Source: Alitta virens
Taxonomy: Eukaryota > Annelida > Polychaeta > Phyllodocida > Nereididae
Reading direction: 5' to 3'
Length of the DNA: 64,000 bases
Assembly (NCBI GenBank): GCA_932294295.1
Contig: OW028582.1
Coordinates: 35,629,204-35,693,203 of the forward strand
Below, piece after piece: positions 50,498 through 62,000 of the stretch. The notes beneath the pieces were generated by a model. That model searched no databases, was not told where the DNA came from, and saw only the letters and a list, made by a program, of their open reading frames with translations. The position numbers and the translations under genes were made by a program. Positions within the stretch are counted from its first letter, which is position 1, and every line of letters starts with the position of its first letter.

Positions 50498-50823
50498 CAA
50501 TAGAGTCTTTTCACTGAGCAGTCCTGAATTCAACAAGACATAAGTCTTTCTTCTCCTCTCATAACTCATTTTGCTTTTCAGACATTGAAGATAATAACTA
50601 ACCTATTGAATAAATTCAACTTTCTCAGGGAAATAACGGATACCAACTGAATGATAAGATGTTAAATATACATTAAAATGCACTAAAAATACTGCTGCTT
50701 GGATGCACTTCGCCTTCTCCAATCACAGTGAAGGGTGGGAACTGTCCCAGCCAATAGAATTGCAGTATTCTGTCATAGCCACCTGGTGGAAATATCAAGA
50801 AACTTCCATGAAAATCCACTATT
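50498..50823. repeat. Dispersed repeat, copy 2
   Basis: Second copy of the repeat at 42,513-42,824, about 85% alike by eye, with a short extra segment (CTGTCATAGCCACCTGGTGG). Confidence 0.7.
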
Positions 50824-52372
50824 ACATAAAATCAACAATTCAGGCATTGCACGTAATTCACAATTTATTTGTGACAGTGGAATATTTGATAAATTTTATG
50901 ATATGGATAAATTTCATGATTTGAAATTTGGTCTATGAGGAGAGGACGAGACGTGGGTAGAACCATCCTCTAGTACCATGGGTGTATCTATTTCATTTAA
51001 GTGTGTCCCAAAAGAAATTATCAGGCTTAGTAGGGTAAAGTTAATATGGGTATACGTTGGTCTCCCTTATGCTGTGATGAAAGTAATTAGGGAAAATGCA
51101 TCATTCCATTTGGTTGATTTTCTATAAGTAATCAGCTATAAATCCAGGGCATATGACATGTATATCCATAATATTTTTGTAACAGCATGGCATTTAATTT
51201 TTTTAATTTTATTTTAAAACTGTCCATATTTAACCACAGTGGGGTGCTATGGGCACCTCGTTCTGAAAATATGAGCACTAAAATGCCCATATTAAACTAT
51301 ACTTATTTCAACTATAAATAAGCAAGATAAATGTTTAATATGTTTAATATCCTACACAAAAGTTTTGTCACTGTGGCGTAAATTTCAACAGAACAGACTT
51401 ATCCCACACCTTAGCGGCATCAAATGCCTTAATGTATGTGGGTCTCTCATAATGAATTTTTTGCATAATTCATATTGTACTGTATTTCTGTCCGAATAGA
51501 AAGCCTTCTGTATTTGTATCTGTATCCGATGTTATACACATTTGATTGTTTTTTTTTTACGTTTCACTCCTTACATGATATTTTTGATTGACAATTTATA
51601 TTAAGTACTATAAAAGAATGCATTTATCCCCTGTGCCCATATTACCCAAGAACGTGTGCCTTCCATTTTAAGCTGCTCTGAGAATTACTGAATCAAAGAA
51701 AAGAGTATTTGCTCTGAAAAAAAAAAACACCAGGTTGATATATCTACACCAAATAAGCATATTCTACAGGATTTTTACCTAAATAAAAACAATAATGCCA
51801 GGTAAATATTTAAGTCAGCGTATCATTAAAAAACTGCAGCCTCAAATGTGTTGTCTGCTCTAGTAATGATGACTTTCAATATACTTGAAAATTCCACCAG
51901 GTGTAAGCATGTACCCTTGGTAGCTTTCATCTACTGCAAGGTGCCCGTATTATACTGCTGCCCATATTAACCAACTTTAACCTTTTTACTAAAATACTGA
52001 TGTACAGGAAGCTGAATGTAGCAAAAGAGCCTACTGTACACCTTAACCTTACGTTCCTCAAACAAAAATCAAAGAATGACCTTCACCTTCACAATTTCAA
52101 TTGAATAGACCTATTACAATTAAATGGACGTCTGAGAGTATACACTTTTTTGAAAAGATTATTAGCATTAAGTCATTCTGTTTTCAATTTGTCAACAAGT
52201 CCTGGACATTATGTGATTGAGAGCCTATACCAGGCCTTTATCATTATCAAACAGTTCATTGTTGATACACAGCCTTGATTTGCTTTTATCAAGATAATAC
52301 GTTATCATAAATATCGATAGTTTCATCCACAGAGTCTAACTTCTTTACTACTGTTGTTAAACAAGACCCAAG
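50824..52372. other. Intergenic between BTB and NRF genes
   Basis: AT-rich, no coding exon recognised. GGTAGCTTTC... and CCCATATTA motifs recur irregularly. The last ~100 nt are the presumed promoter/5' UTR of the first NRF gene; no clear TATA box. Confidence 0.4.
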
Positions 52373-55300
52373 ATGTCGTTTTGGGTTCTTGTTATATTCA
52401 TGAGTTTTACACCGTTGTGTACAGCACAGCTTGGATATTCAAATTTTCACAAAATGCTGTACAAGAAGTTTTCTGTTGCTACTTCTTGGCACATGGAAAG
52501 TTCCTATAGCGATTTGAAATCTCTCATGGAGTCATTTTCGCACAAAAGTGTTCTTAACGAAAAGCTATCAGGTCAATGCAGCAGGGAATTTCAGCAATTT
52601 CTTGTGGATTTTCAACGTAATGAGTCCTATACAACAACCGTTCTCGACTCGTATGGAAAGCCGGGAAGTGGTGTGACCGCTGGAAATATCTATTGGCTGG
52701 GATCATTTGACCTCTGCAGACAAGTGAGAATTAATGAGATATTTCATATGTTTAGCAGTGACTGAACACAATGCATAATGTTTTGTGAAATATATAATAA
52801 ACAAATAAGTTTGACATTAAATATCCCTAAATGTGCACGTGCTAGCTAGTGAATAAATGAATGAATAATTAGTTGTATTCAAAATAATTATGTTTGTTTT
52901 ACTTGTAAGACCACACTTGACTGGCATATATCACAACCATTGATAAAGTACTTTCAGTTGGTAATAATTCCAATATGGTCTTCTGGAATGAAATTGTGTA
53001 TATGGTTCAGCATTTATCGACAGTACACATGTATCGTGTTAGATCAGGTCCATTTTGCAGCAACATTGGTAGACATTGGTCAAAATTTGACCGAAGTTGT
53101 ACTGACATGGCAAGTTACTTGGATGCCCTCTATTGTTTTAGTTCCCCAATAGATTTACTCTTTCTTTTTAATAAAAACTAATTTTAACTGATTATTTGTC
53201 TCAGGTTTCTGTTGAAACATCCCTACGAAACCAGCTTCATCATAATTTGGAAGGTAAGACTGTATAAGGCGCAGCATAAATTGATTATTTCTTCCTTGCA
53301 GGTGTCTGTTGAAACATCCTCCTCTACCAGATTTGATGGGAAACACTGCACTCTGCAGTTAGACCAGGGTATTAACTTGGGCATATGCATACCAGATTCA
53401 TGTGACGTTGGAGATGGTGTTTCAGTCGCTAAAGCAATCTTCCCTGATTTGGATGTTCCACAGGACCAAGCCCTGACAGGGTATTGCTATGAAGATCTGC
53501 CTTGGACAGCAAGTGATATTGTAGCAGCTGCCATTTTGTCATTTTTTGCCTTGTGTTCACTGATTGGAACCACATATGATGCCATAATACGTCAGAAGGG
53601 TGATAAATCGTACAGAAGGATGGGATCCGTTCTACTCTGTTTCTCATGGTTGAAGAATGGAGAAAAGCTCTTTAGTACTAAATCATCTTCTGATCAGTTA
53701 GCATGCATCAATGGACTAAGAACCCTAAGCATGTTTTGGGTAATTTTAGGTCACACTGCTTTCCAGAATTTCTTTTACTCCCAAAACATGCTAAGTTTTA
53801 CAAAAGATATGGTGTTCTCTTTTGAATTCCAAGCAATTTTGAATGCGGACTTTGCAGTGGATTCGTTTTTCTTTATGAGTGGCTTGCTTGTGGGTTATGT
53901 TACATTGAAAGCGCTTGCAAATAAACCCAAACCAAAATTTTGGGCTCTGTTTTACTTCCACCGATTTTGGCGCCTGACTCCTGTCTACATGTTATGCTTG
54001 ATGTTCTTCATGACTCTTTTCTTCCATCTTTTGCACGGACCTTTGCTGACTCCTTTTACAACACGTTTTAAAACTCCATGTGATTATTGGTGGACAAACT
54101 TGCTTTACATCAACAACTTCCACCCTGGCCGTGGTCAAACAAGTGATACATGCTTCAGCTGGGGTTGGTATTTGGCCAACGACATGCAGTTTTACATCCT
54201 CAGTCCATGTCTGCTGTTACTGCTTCGCCACTATTGGAAAATTGGCATTGCTGTCAGTTCAGCACTTATTTCAGCATGTGTAATAACTACAGGGTTCCTA
54301 ACAAAGTTTTATGGAGTGTACAACATACTCTTACCAACCCCTGACATGAAAGATGGAGCATATGAAATGAATAGCGACATGTACGTTCGACCATATTTCC
54401 GCTTTGTGCCATATGTTATCGGGTTGGTTCTGGGAAGTATTTTACTGAAGTATAGAGGTAACCATTTTGCAGGTTATTGTTTGAAACAATGTATTTAAAA
54501 TGTGAATGAATAAATGGCTTGTGCATTAATTCGTCAACCAGCATTAAAAATCTTCATTTAATAATTTATATCAGGAATGGGCTGTACTTATGTTGATGCG
54601 AGTTATGTGAAAAACAAATTACTAAATAACTCTCATAGATTAATCTGTTGCCCAGACAACGCGAAATTCAAGCTTTTATATTGAATATGATTTTGCATTA
54701 ACAGAAGCTAAAATTACATTTATTAATCTGAAATAATTTTACTTATTTAACTCTATGTATCCATTACATGAAATAATTAATACATATATTTTTGTATCAT
54801 CCTGCAGAAATTAATCTTCATTGGTTTGCAAAATGGACTGGCTGGATTCTGGCTTTTGGGTTTGGTTTATCAGTCATTTACGGTTACTTACCATATGTAG
54901 AAGCCATATTCACAGCGAATGATTTCAACAAAGATGTTGCATATTTATACTTCACCATGAGAAGGTTCACTTGGTCCATTGCACTTGCCTGGTTGGTGTT
55001 TGCTTGCATGACAGGAAATGGAGGTAAGAAACAAAATAATTTTATGCTCCAGGTTAGAGTTTGTTATTCATTGAACATCTTGTAATTTTGGAAGTGTCAT
55101 TTCCCCTAGAGTAGGCTACAATTTTAGTTGGTGGGTGTCATATCAAATTAAACTCTCCAAAGAAGAACAAATCTGCAGTGCCAGAGCAGCTAGATGCACA
55201 TCTTTTGTTATATATTCTGTCGACTGTAGTTGCACGTTGTATGTGAAAGTTTTTAACTCTAGACATTTTAACAAACACTTTTTTTCTTACTATGGAGCAT

Positions 55301-55866
55301 TTGCGGTGCATTGTACAGCAAAATAGAAAAGAAACGAAAGCATTCTAAAGCTAACAAACAGACCTGTATTTGGGAAGCATTTAATTAATTTATGGAAGTT
55401 GTTTTAACATTTTTTAGGCCCAATAAACTGGTTTTTGTCTTGGCGAATATGGATTCCTTTTGGAAGGCTGTCATATTGTGCATATCTCGTTCATCCAATG
55501 GTTATGTATGCCTATCAACTGAATCTGCAGGTTTTACTCAACATGGACACTGAGAACATAATTTTTTTCTTTATGAGCTTCCTTTCCCTCTCTTACTTTG
55601 TGGCTGCAGTAGTCAGCTTAACATTGGAATCGCCATTCATGTCAATTGAGAAAATAGTACTAGGTGGCATTACTCGTATGACAAAAGAAAAACCACCTGG
55701 TGGAATAGTTAACGGAACTAATAAAAACTGCCTCATGCCATCCTATTCTAATGGAGGTTACCATGACAATGAAAATGACAAGAAAATGCCTATAAAAGAG
55801 TCATTCCATGAAATGAAAGCTGAGAATATATGTAAATTAGAAAAAGATATTACAGAGCGATTATAA
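52373..55866 (+). CDS. NRF-6-like membrane acyltransferase (NRF domain + acyltransferase-3), copy A
   Basis: Exons 52,373-52,723, 53,302-54,457, 54,808-55,023 and 55,418-55,866 join in phase to 2,172 nt (723 aa). Signal peptide MSFWVLVIFMSFTPLCTAQ. The extracellular NRF domain follows (QCSREFQQFLVDFQRNESYT, IYWLGSFDLCRQ, RFDGKHCTLQL, NLGICIPDSC; paired cysteines). A polytopic acyltransferase-3 domain begins at about residue 235 (CINGLRTLSMFWVILGH with the usual His, DSFFFMSGLLVGY, FYFHRFWRLTPVYM, SWGWYLANDMQFYILSP). Last exon gives WRIWIPFGRLSYCAYLVHP and a hydrophilic cytosolic tail. Nematode NRF-6/NDG-4 proteins affect lipid and drug transport; the substrate here is unknown. A tandem paralogue lies 3.1 kb downstream. 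Confidence 0.93.
53206..53254 (+). pseudogene. Partial duplicate of NRF-A exon 2 start
   Basis: CAG followed by GTTTCTGTTGAAACATCC copies the first bases of true exon 2 (CAG then GTGTCTGTTGAAACATCC at 53,299) only 96 nt upstream, and ends at a GTAAGA donor. Its 49-nt length would break the reading frame, so it is a relic or a poison exon rather than an alternative coding exon. Copy B lacks the duplicated start. Confidence 0.5.
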
Positions 55867-55953
55867 GACATGGCAAAATTATTTGCCTCTCACAATTGTG
55901 CAGCACATTATGATCGACGCACACACATGTAAATATTTGCTCACGTCTCCTAC

Positions 55954-55959
55954 AATAAA
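55954..55959 (+). terminator. Polyadenylation signal of NRF-A
   Basis: AATAAA 88 nt after the stop codon, followed by a second AATAAAA at about 55,970. The MITE at 55,991 begins directly after and may contribute transcript sequence. Confidence 0.5.
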
Positions 55960-55990
55960 TGCATCACAATAATAAAATGCCTAGGTCCTA

Positions 55991-56658
55991 AAGGGGGTTT
56001 CACACATAGCCGGATCAGACGCAGGAGCGTCCCGGAGGACAACTCCGGAATACTCCCGCATACTCCGGGGAAAGGCGTATAGACATCTTGTTCATGTCCG
56101 GGATTGTCCGGCATTGTCCGGCATTGTCCGGTAACACCGTGGGACTCCGGCAAAAAAATTAAACATGTTTAATTTTTCATGCCGGAGATCCCGGAATAGT
56201 TAAATCCGTGTTGGTCCGTGTAGATCCGTGTAGATCCGTGTAGATCCGTGTAGATCCATATAGACTCCCAATATACTCCGCCGATCTCCGGGAATCTCCG
56301 TATTGACTACGGCATATCTCCGGCTACATCCGGCATCAACCGGGCATGAATATTTCGCCGCCATTAACGCCGGAGAGTACAAGGAGCAACACGGCTCCAC
56401 ACGAATGAACACGGTGTAAAGACCGGTGATATCCGCGAAGGCACCGTGAAAATCCGGTTCACTCCGCATTCTAAACGGGACAGTCGTGTTAGCTCCGTGT
56501 TGCTTCTTGTTGAGACCGTATTGACATCGTGTACACATCGTCAAACATTTATTTTTTGTTGACATTTAACAGCTCTTTGATCCCGGAACCCACTGGAGGT
56601 AATAAAATGTTACTCCGGGACGCTCTGCGTCTGATCCGGCTATGTGTGAAACCCCCTT
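55991..56658. mobile_element. 668-bp MITE with ~47-bp inverted repeats and TA duplication
   Basis: Ends AAGGGGGTTTCACACATAGC and its complement, continuing CGGATCAGACGCAG(G)AGCGTCCCGGAG. TA flanks both sides (55,989-55,990 and 56,659-56,660). The interior is unusually GC-rich and repetitive: TCCGGCATTG x3 near 56,100 and about four copies of GATCCGTGTA at 56,216-56,258. No coding frame. The TA target suggests a Tc1/mariner-related source. Confidence 0.75.
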
Positions 56659-56660
56659 TA

Positions 56661-57169
56661 CACAGGCCTTATATGTGTTCTTCTTCTGATCTTCATGCCA
56701 TTCATTGCTTGAGATGACAACTAATCCAAGTCATGGTAGAGCAGTGAAAACAGGACTTTCCAGGACCTCAACCAGACAGTCAATCCAGATCCTGTCAAGG
56801 GGGCACAGCTCATGTCAGGGTCCTGGTGGATAACTTTTGGTACTGAGGACTATGATCTGTTGAAAATTTGGATGGCCTTAATTGATTGCTGATGATTCTG
56901 TGTTTTATTGTTTGTAAAACAAAGACCCGTCAGATATGTCAACAGTGCGGTGACAAATTGACCTGTTACTGTTCATTGACATTTGGCAGTTTGACAGGGT
57001 AACAGGTCTATTCGTCACTGTGCAGTTCGTCCTCATGAAAATTTGACAGTTCTTCACTGAAATATGGTCAATTCGTCACCCGATATTGCTCTATATGAAA
57101 TCTGACAACATCAACGTTTTGTCCTAGCGTTGACGTACATAGCCATAGATGTGTCACTGCGAATAAAGC
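56661..57169. other. Intergenic, nothing recognised
   Basis: Contains scattered GTGACAAATTGACC and TTTGACAGT repeats (56,945-57,075) but no gene or RNA signal I can support. Confidence 0.4.
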
Positions 57170-57175
57170 TAGGAC
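57170..57175. repeat. 6-bp target duplication TAGGAC, left copy
   Basis: TAGGAC directly precedes the element start and recurs at 58,607-58,612 directly after its end. Confidence 0.8.
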
Positions 57176-57209
57176 TACGTGGCCCAGAAGTACAATGTTG
57201 CCATGATGC

Positions 57210-57747
57210 TCTGTTGCGTTGCTGTGGGGCTGCTGCGTTGCTGCTGAGTAATGTTGCGTTGCTGAGGAGTGATGTTGCGTTGCTGCAGAGTGCGTTGCTG
57301 ATGAGTGATGTTGCGTTGCTGCTGAGTAATGTTGCGTTGCTGAGGAGTGATGTTGCGTTGCTGCAGAGTGCGTTGCTGATGAGTGATGTTGCGTTGCTGC
57401 TGAGTAATGTTGCGTTGCTGAGGAGTGATGTTGCGTTGCTGCAGAGTGCGTTGCTGATGAGTGATGTTGCGTTGCTGCTGAGTAATGTTGCGATGCTGCT
57501 GAGTAATGTTGCGTTACTTGGGAGTAATGTTGCGTTGCTGCAGAGTGATGTTGCGTTGCTGTAGAGTGATGTTGCGTTGCTGCGGAGTGATGTTGCGTTG
57601 CTGCTGAGTAATGTTGCATTGCTGCAGAGTACGTTGCTGCTGAGTGATGTTGCGTTGCTGCTGAGTAATGTTGCGTTGCTGCTGAGTAATGTTGCATTGC
57701 TGCAGAGTACGTTGCTGCTGAGTAATGTTGCGTTGCTGCAGAGTGAT
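57210..57747. repeat. GTTGCGTTGCTG minisatellite
   Basis: About 540 bp of units such as ATGTTGCGTTGCTGCTGAGTA, organised in higher-order blocks of about 114 bp (57,249 onward, three near-identical blocks). Reads open on both strands because the unit length is a multiple of three. Confidence 0.93.
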
Positions 57748-57940
57748 GTCTTTATATTTTTCGATATTGTGATTTGTCTGAAATAAAAGTATTTATAAAT
57801 ATTGTTTTGACAGCCCCTGCAAGGTGTTTTTGATTCTGTGGTAGCCCTGCCAGGAATTTCATTTTATGATAGCAATGTTGCCAAATTGCCACTGTAAGTG
57901 TTTTTATGCAAATGCACCAGAGACTACCCATCTGTTTTAT

Positions 57941-58245
57941 TATTCTCAGGAATAAGGGATGTATTATTTTCCTTACATATTCCCAAGAATAGGGGATGGA
58001 TTCCATACCTATTCTCAGGAATATGTAGGTAGACTTCATCCCTATTTCCCAGAATAGGGGATGGATTCCATACCTATTCTCAGGAATAGGGATGGATTAT
58101 TTTCCATACCTATTCCCAATAATAAGGGATGGATTATTTTCCATACCTATTCTTAGGAATGAGGGATTGATTATTTTCCATACCTATTCCCAGGAATGAG
58201 GGATGGATAGTTTTCCATACCTATTCTTAAGAATAAAGGATGGAT
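57941..58245. repeat. ATTCTCAGGAATA minisatellite
   Basis: Six to seven degenerate ~45-bp units of the form CCATACCTATTC(T/C)CAGGAATA(G/A)GGGATGGATTATTTT. Each unit includes a small inverted repeat (TATTCTCAGGAATA). Confidence 0.85.
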
Positions 58246-58974
58246 TAGTTTGTATTTATGGACAGAGGTCACAAATTGCCCCAGGGTCAAATTCCAAATC
58301 AATTTAAGAATTCCAAATCAATATAGGAACCTGTTTATAATGCCCTCGGCCCATGTAGCCAGGTCAGAAGGGCCGCAAACGCCAATGCCCAAAGACTGAA
58401 ATGGCCACATTGAAACGGTAGCAAAAACAAAGCATTCCGCCGCAACAAAACAATTCTGCAGCAAAAAAAGATTCCGCAGCAACAAAATAATTCTGCAGCA
58501 ACAAAATAATTCCGCAGCAACAAAACAATGTCCTGCAACAACGCAGCAACATCCTGCAGCAATGCAACAGAGCATCGTGGCAACATTGTACTTCTGGGCC
58601 ACCGTATAGGACACTTCAAGAATTCCCCACCCGGGGCCTCACGCCCTAACATGCACAAAGCCGTTCAACGCACTTTGGTCATTTCCGTAAGAGTTAACCT
58701 AATCATTTTCAGAAAATTGAGTATGTGATCACTATTAATATCTGGCTTTGATAAAAGCTAATAGTTATTTATATTAAGAAAAATTGCTGAGACCAAACTT
58801 TAGAAGCTTCAAGAGAACAAAAGGAGTCACATGAGCATATTGCCTTAATCATAATGTATATGAGAATTACTCATCTTTGATAAAGGGAACCTATCTTGCT
58901 AGGGTGAATCACTATTTGATTATATCGAAGATAACACATATTATTGATATAATAATCAATAGTCAAAACTGGGT

Positions 58975-58980
58975 TATAAA
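58975..58980 (+). promoter_or_regulatory. TATA box of NRF-B
   Basis: TATAAA 40 nt upstream of the presumed start codon (59,021), implying a very short 5' UTR. Confidence 0.5.
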
Positions 58981-59020
58981 GACTGGAATCTAGTACAGTA
59001 ACTGTTGTCAATTAGAAACA

Positions 59021-62000
59021 ATGGCATGTAAAAAATTCCTTCATACTTTTGTAAGTTTAATTGGTTTCATTCAGTTGTGCACAGCACAATTTGGAAATTT
59101 GGACTTCCATCAAACACAATACAAGAACTTTGATATTGCAATGGCTCAGAACAAGGAGCATTTCCATGGTGATTTGATTTCTCTACATAAGTCATTTTTG
59201 CATAACCAAGACTTGCTGAGAAACCAATTAGTGGGTCAGTGTAGTAAAGATTTTCTGCGGTTTCTGCTTGATTTGCAACGAAACGAGTCATACACAACAA
59301 TCGTGCTAGACTAACCGGAAAGTGGACTGACAGCAGGAAACTTCCGTTGGTTGGGATCATTTGACATTTGCAGACAGGTAAGCTGTCCTAGACGTTTAAG
59401 AACAACCTGTGAAGGTGTATCATTGATTCATCAAATATTTGAAAATATGGCAAAATTTAGCAAAGTAACAATTGTGGCTTTTTAGTGACCTGTCAAGAAT
59501 CATAATCCAAATGATATAGGTTTGTTTCTTGGATGGGGTTGTGCACATTATAAGCTTGATCAGGAGTCAATTAACAGAAGACATTGTTTTGACGCTGCTT
59601 CTTACTCTGCAAACATAAAACATAGTGTTAACTTCAAGTTCAAATGTACAGCTATACTGTAAAACATACTGAAAGTCACCCCACCTACCTGAAACTATCA
59701 TCAGGAACAAGGTTCCCAAAGATGAAAGCATAATTTTAATAATAAGAGACAGTGCACATCTCATGCAAGATCATTGTTTTTAAAAAGCTTCATTGTAATT
59801 TGGAAGATAAGAGTGTATACGGCGCAACATAAATTAATTATTTCTTCCTTTCAGGTGTCTGTTGAAACATCCTCCTCTACCAGATTTGATGGGAAACACT
59901 GCACTCTACAGTTGGGTCTCAACTTAGGCATCTGCATACCGAATTCATGTCATATTGGAGATGCAGTTTCAGTCGCTAAAGCAATCTTCTCTGATTTGGA
60001 TGATCCTCAGATTCAAGTTCTTCCAGGCTATTGCTATGAAGATCTGCCCTGGACAGCAAGTGATATTGTAGCAGCTGCCATTTTGTCATTTTTTGCGTTG
60101 TGTTCACTGATTGGAACAACATATGATGCCATAATACATCAGAAGGGTGATAAATCGTACAGAAGGATGGGATCTGTTCTACTCTGTTTCTCATGGTTGA
60201 AGAATGGAGAGAAGCTCTTCAGTACTAAATCATCTTCTGATCAGTTAGCATGCATCAATGGACTGCGAACCTTGAGCATGTTTTGGGTAATTTTAGGTCA
60301 CACTATTTCACAGAGTTACTGGTACTCCCAAAACATTTACAGTTTTGCTGAAAATATGGTGCCTACTTTTGAATTTCAAGGTATCCTTAATGGAGACCTT
60401 GCGGTAGACTCATTTTTCTTTATAAGTGGCTTGCTCGTCGGTTATCTAACTCTAAGAGCACTTGCAAATAAACCCAAAACAAAATTTTGGGCTTTGTTTT
60501 ACTTCCACCGATTTTGGCGCCTGACTCCTGTCTACATGCTCTGCTTGATGTTCTTTATGACTCTTTTCTTCCATCTTTTGCACGGACCTTTGCTGACTCC
60601 TTTTTTGGATATGTTCAAAACTCCTTGCAACTACTGGTGGACTAACCTGCTGTACATCAACAACTTCCACCCGAACCGAGGTGCAACTACCGGTACATGC
60701 TTCAGTTGGAGCTGGTACTTAGCTAACGACATGCAGTTTTACATCCTCAGCCCATTTCTTTTGTTACCTCTCTATCACTTTTGGAAAATTGGCATTGCTG
60801 TTGGTTCAGCCCTTATTGCTGCTTGTGTAATAGCCACTGGTGTCTTTGCTGAGAGTTATGGAATATATCACATGCTTGGGACAGACCCTGGTAAAAAGGA
60901 GGGAGCAGCCGAATTGAATAGTGACATGTATGTTCGACCATACTTCCGCTTTGTGCCATATATCATTGGGCTACTTCTTGGCAGCGTTTTGCTTAAATAT
61001 AAAAGTAAGTCCATCGGCAGATTATTGATTAAAATTACTTATGAGAATGAAAAGTGTTATTGTACATCAGTAGTGCAATGATGCAGATACTACATACTGC
61101 ACTGCATATCCCGAACGATATTAAGGATACATTATAATGCTATTCCATCCAACTGCATTGTTTGTATTTCAATACACAGCAATCAATGATCCATACTTTG
61201 TCAGATAATTGTGCTTCGTGGCAAAGTTGATACTTTGTTAATGTAACTTAATGTGATGGAGGTCATCCATGTTAACTCAAAAAATAACTTGTAGAGCTTC
61301 AAGTAGTTGCACTTATGAGAATGGCAGTGATGTTGAATTGCATGTTTTCTGTTTAATTTTCAGTTAACACTGCATTTATTTTTATTGTCACATTATTATT
61401 CAGATGTCAATCTTCATTGGTTTGCAAAATGGACTGGTTGGATTCTGGCTTTTGATATTGCAATGGCTCAGAACAAGGAGCATTTCCATGGTGATTTGAT
61501 TTCTCTACATAAGTCATTTTTGCATAACCAAGACTTGCTGAGAAACCAATTAGTGGGTCAGTGTAGTAAAGATTTTCTGCGGTTTCTGCTTGATTTGCAA
61601 CGAAACGAGTCATACACAACAATCGTGCTAGACTCGTAACCGGAAAGTGGACTGACAGCAGGAAACTTCCGTTGGTTGGGATCATTTGACATTTGCAGAC
61701 AGGTAATTCACAAAAATATGTACTGTCCACCTACACTAAAAAATTATTGTCCGAAAAATTAAAAAAAAAAATCATAATATCAATAACTACACAGTGAACA
61801 AAGGAGAATCGAAATAATTTATAAATTAATAGAGAACGTAATATAAATTTTATTTTTATTTATTTTTGCTGTAAGCTCTAATTTGGTTAAGATTATTAAG
61901 TAAAAATTGCTCTTTATTTTTTTTCTTAACACTACATGAATAAATTGAAACATATTTCAGGTCCAATCGACGGGTTTCTGTCATGGCGCATATGGATTCC

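Larger units (their letters stand above)
57176..58606. mobile_element. 1.43-kb foldback-like element containing minisatellites
   Basis: Inverted ends TACGTGGCCCAGAAGTACAA and TACGGTGGCCCAGAAGTACAA pair over about 50 bp, continuing as CAATGTTGCCA(T/C)GATGCTCTGTTGC(G/A)TTGCTG. Flanked by an exact 6-bp duplication TAGGAC. The left part is expanded into a long GTTGCGTTGCTG minisatellite, the middle is a second minisatellite, and the right part has CAGCAACAAAA repeats complementary in style to the left. Long open frames here are only the repeat read in frame. No transposase. Confidence 0.8.

Noticed and set aside
52932..53180. Extra NRF-A exons within intron 1
   Set aside because: Open stretches there lack NRF-family sequence; direct joining of 52,723 to 53,302 preserves phase and matches the family.
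57068..57697. Proteins of 140-209 codons across the minisatellite
   Set aside because: They are the tandem repeat read in frame on both strands, with no other coding signal.
57176..58606. CRISPR-like array
   Set aside because: Units are contiguous minisatellite repeats without unique spacers, and the genome is eukaryotic.
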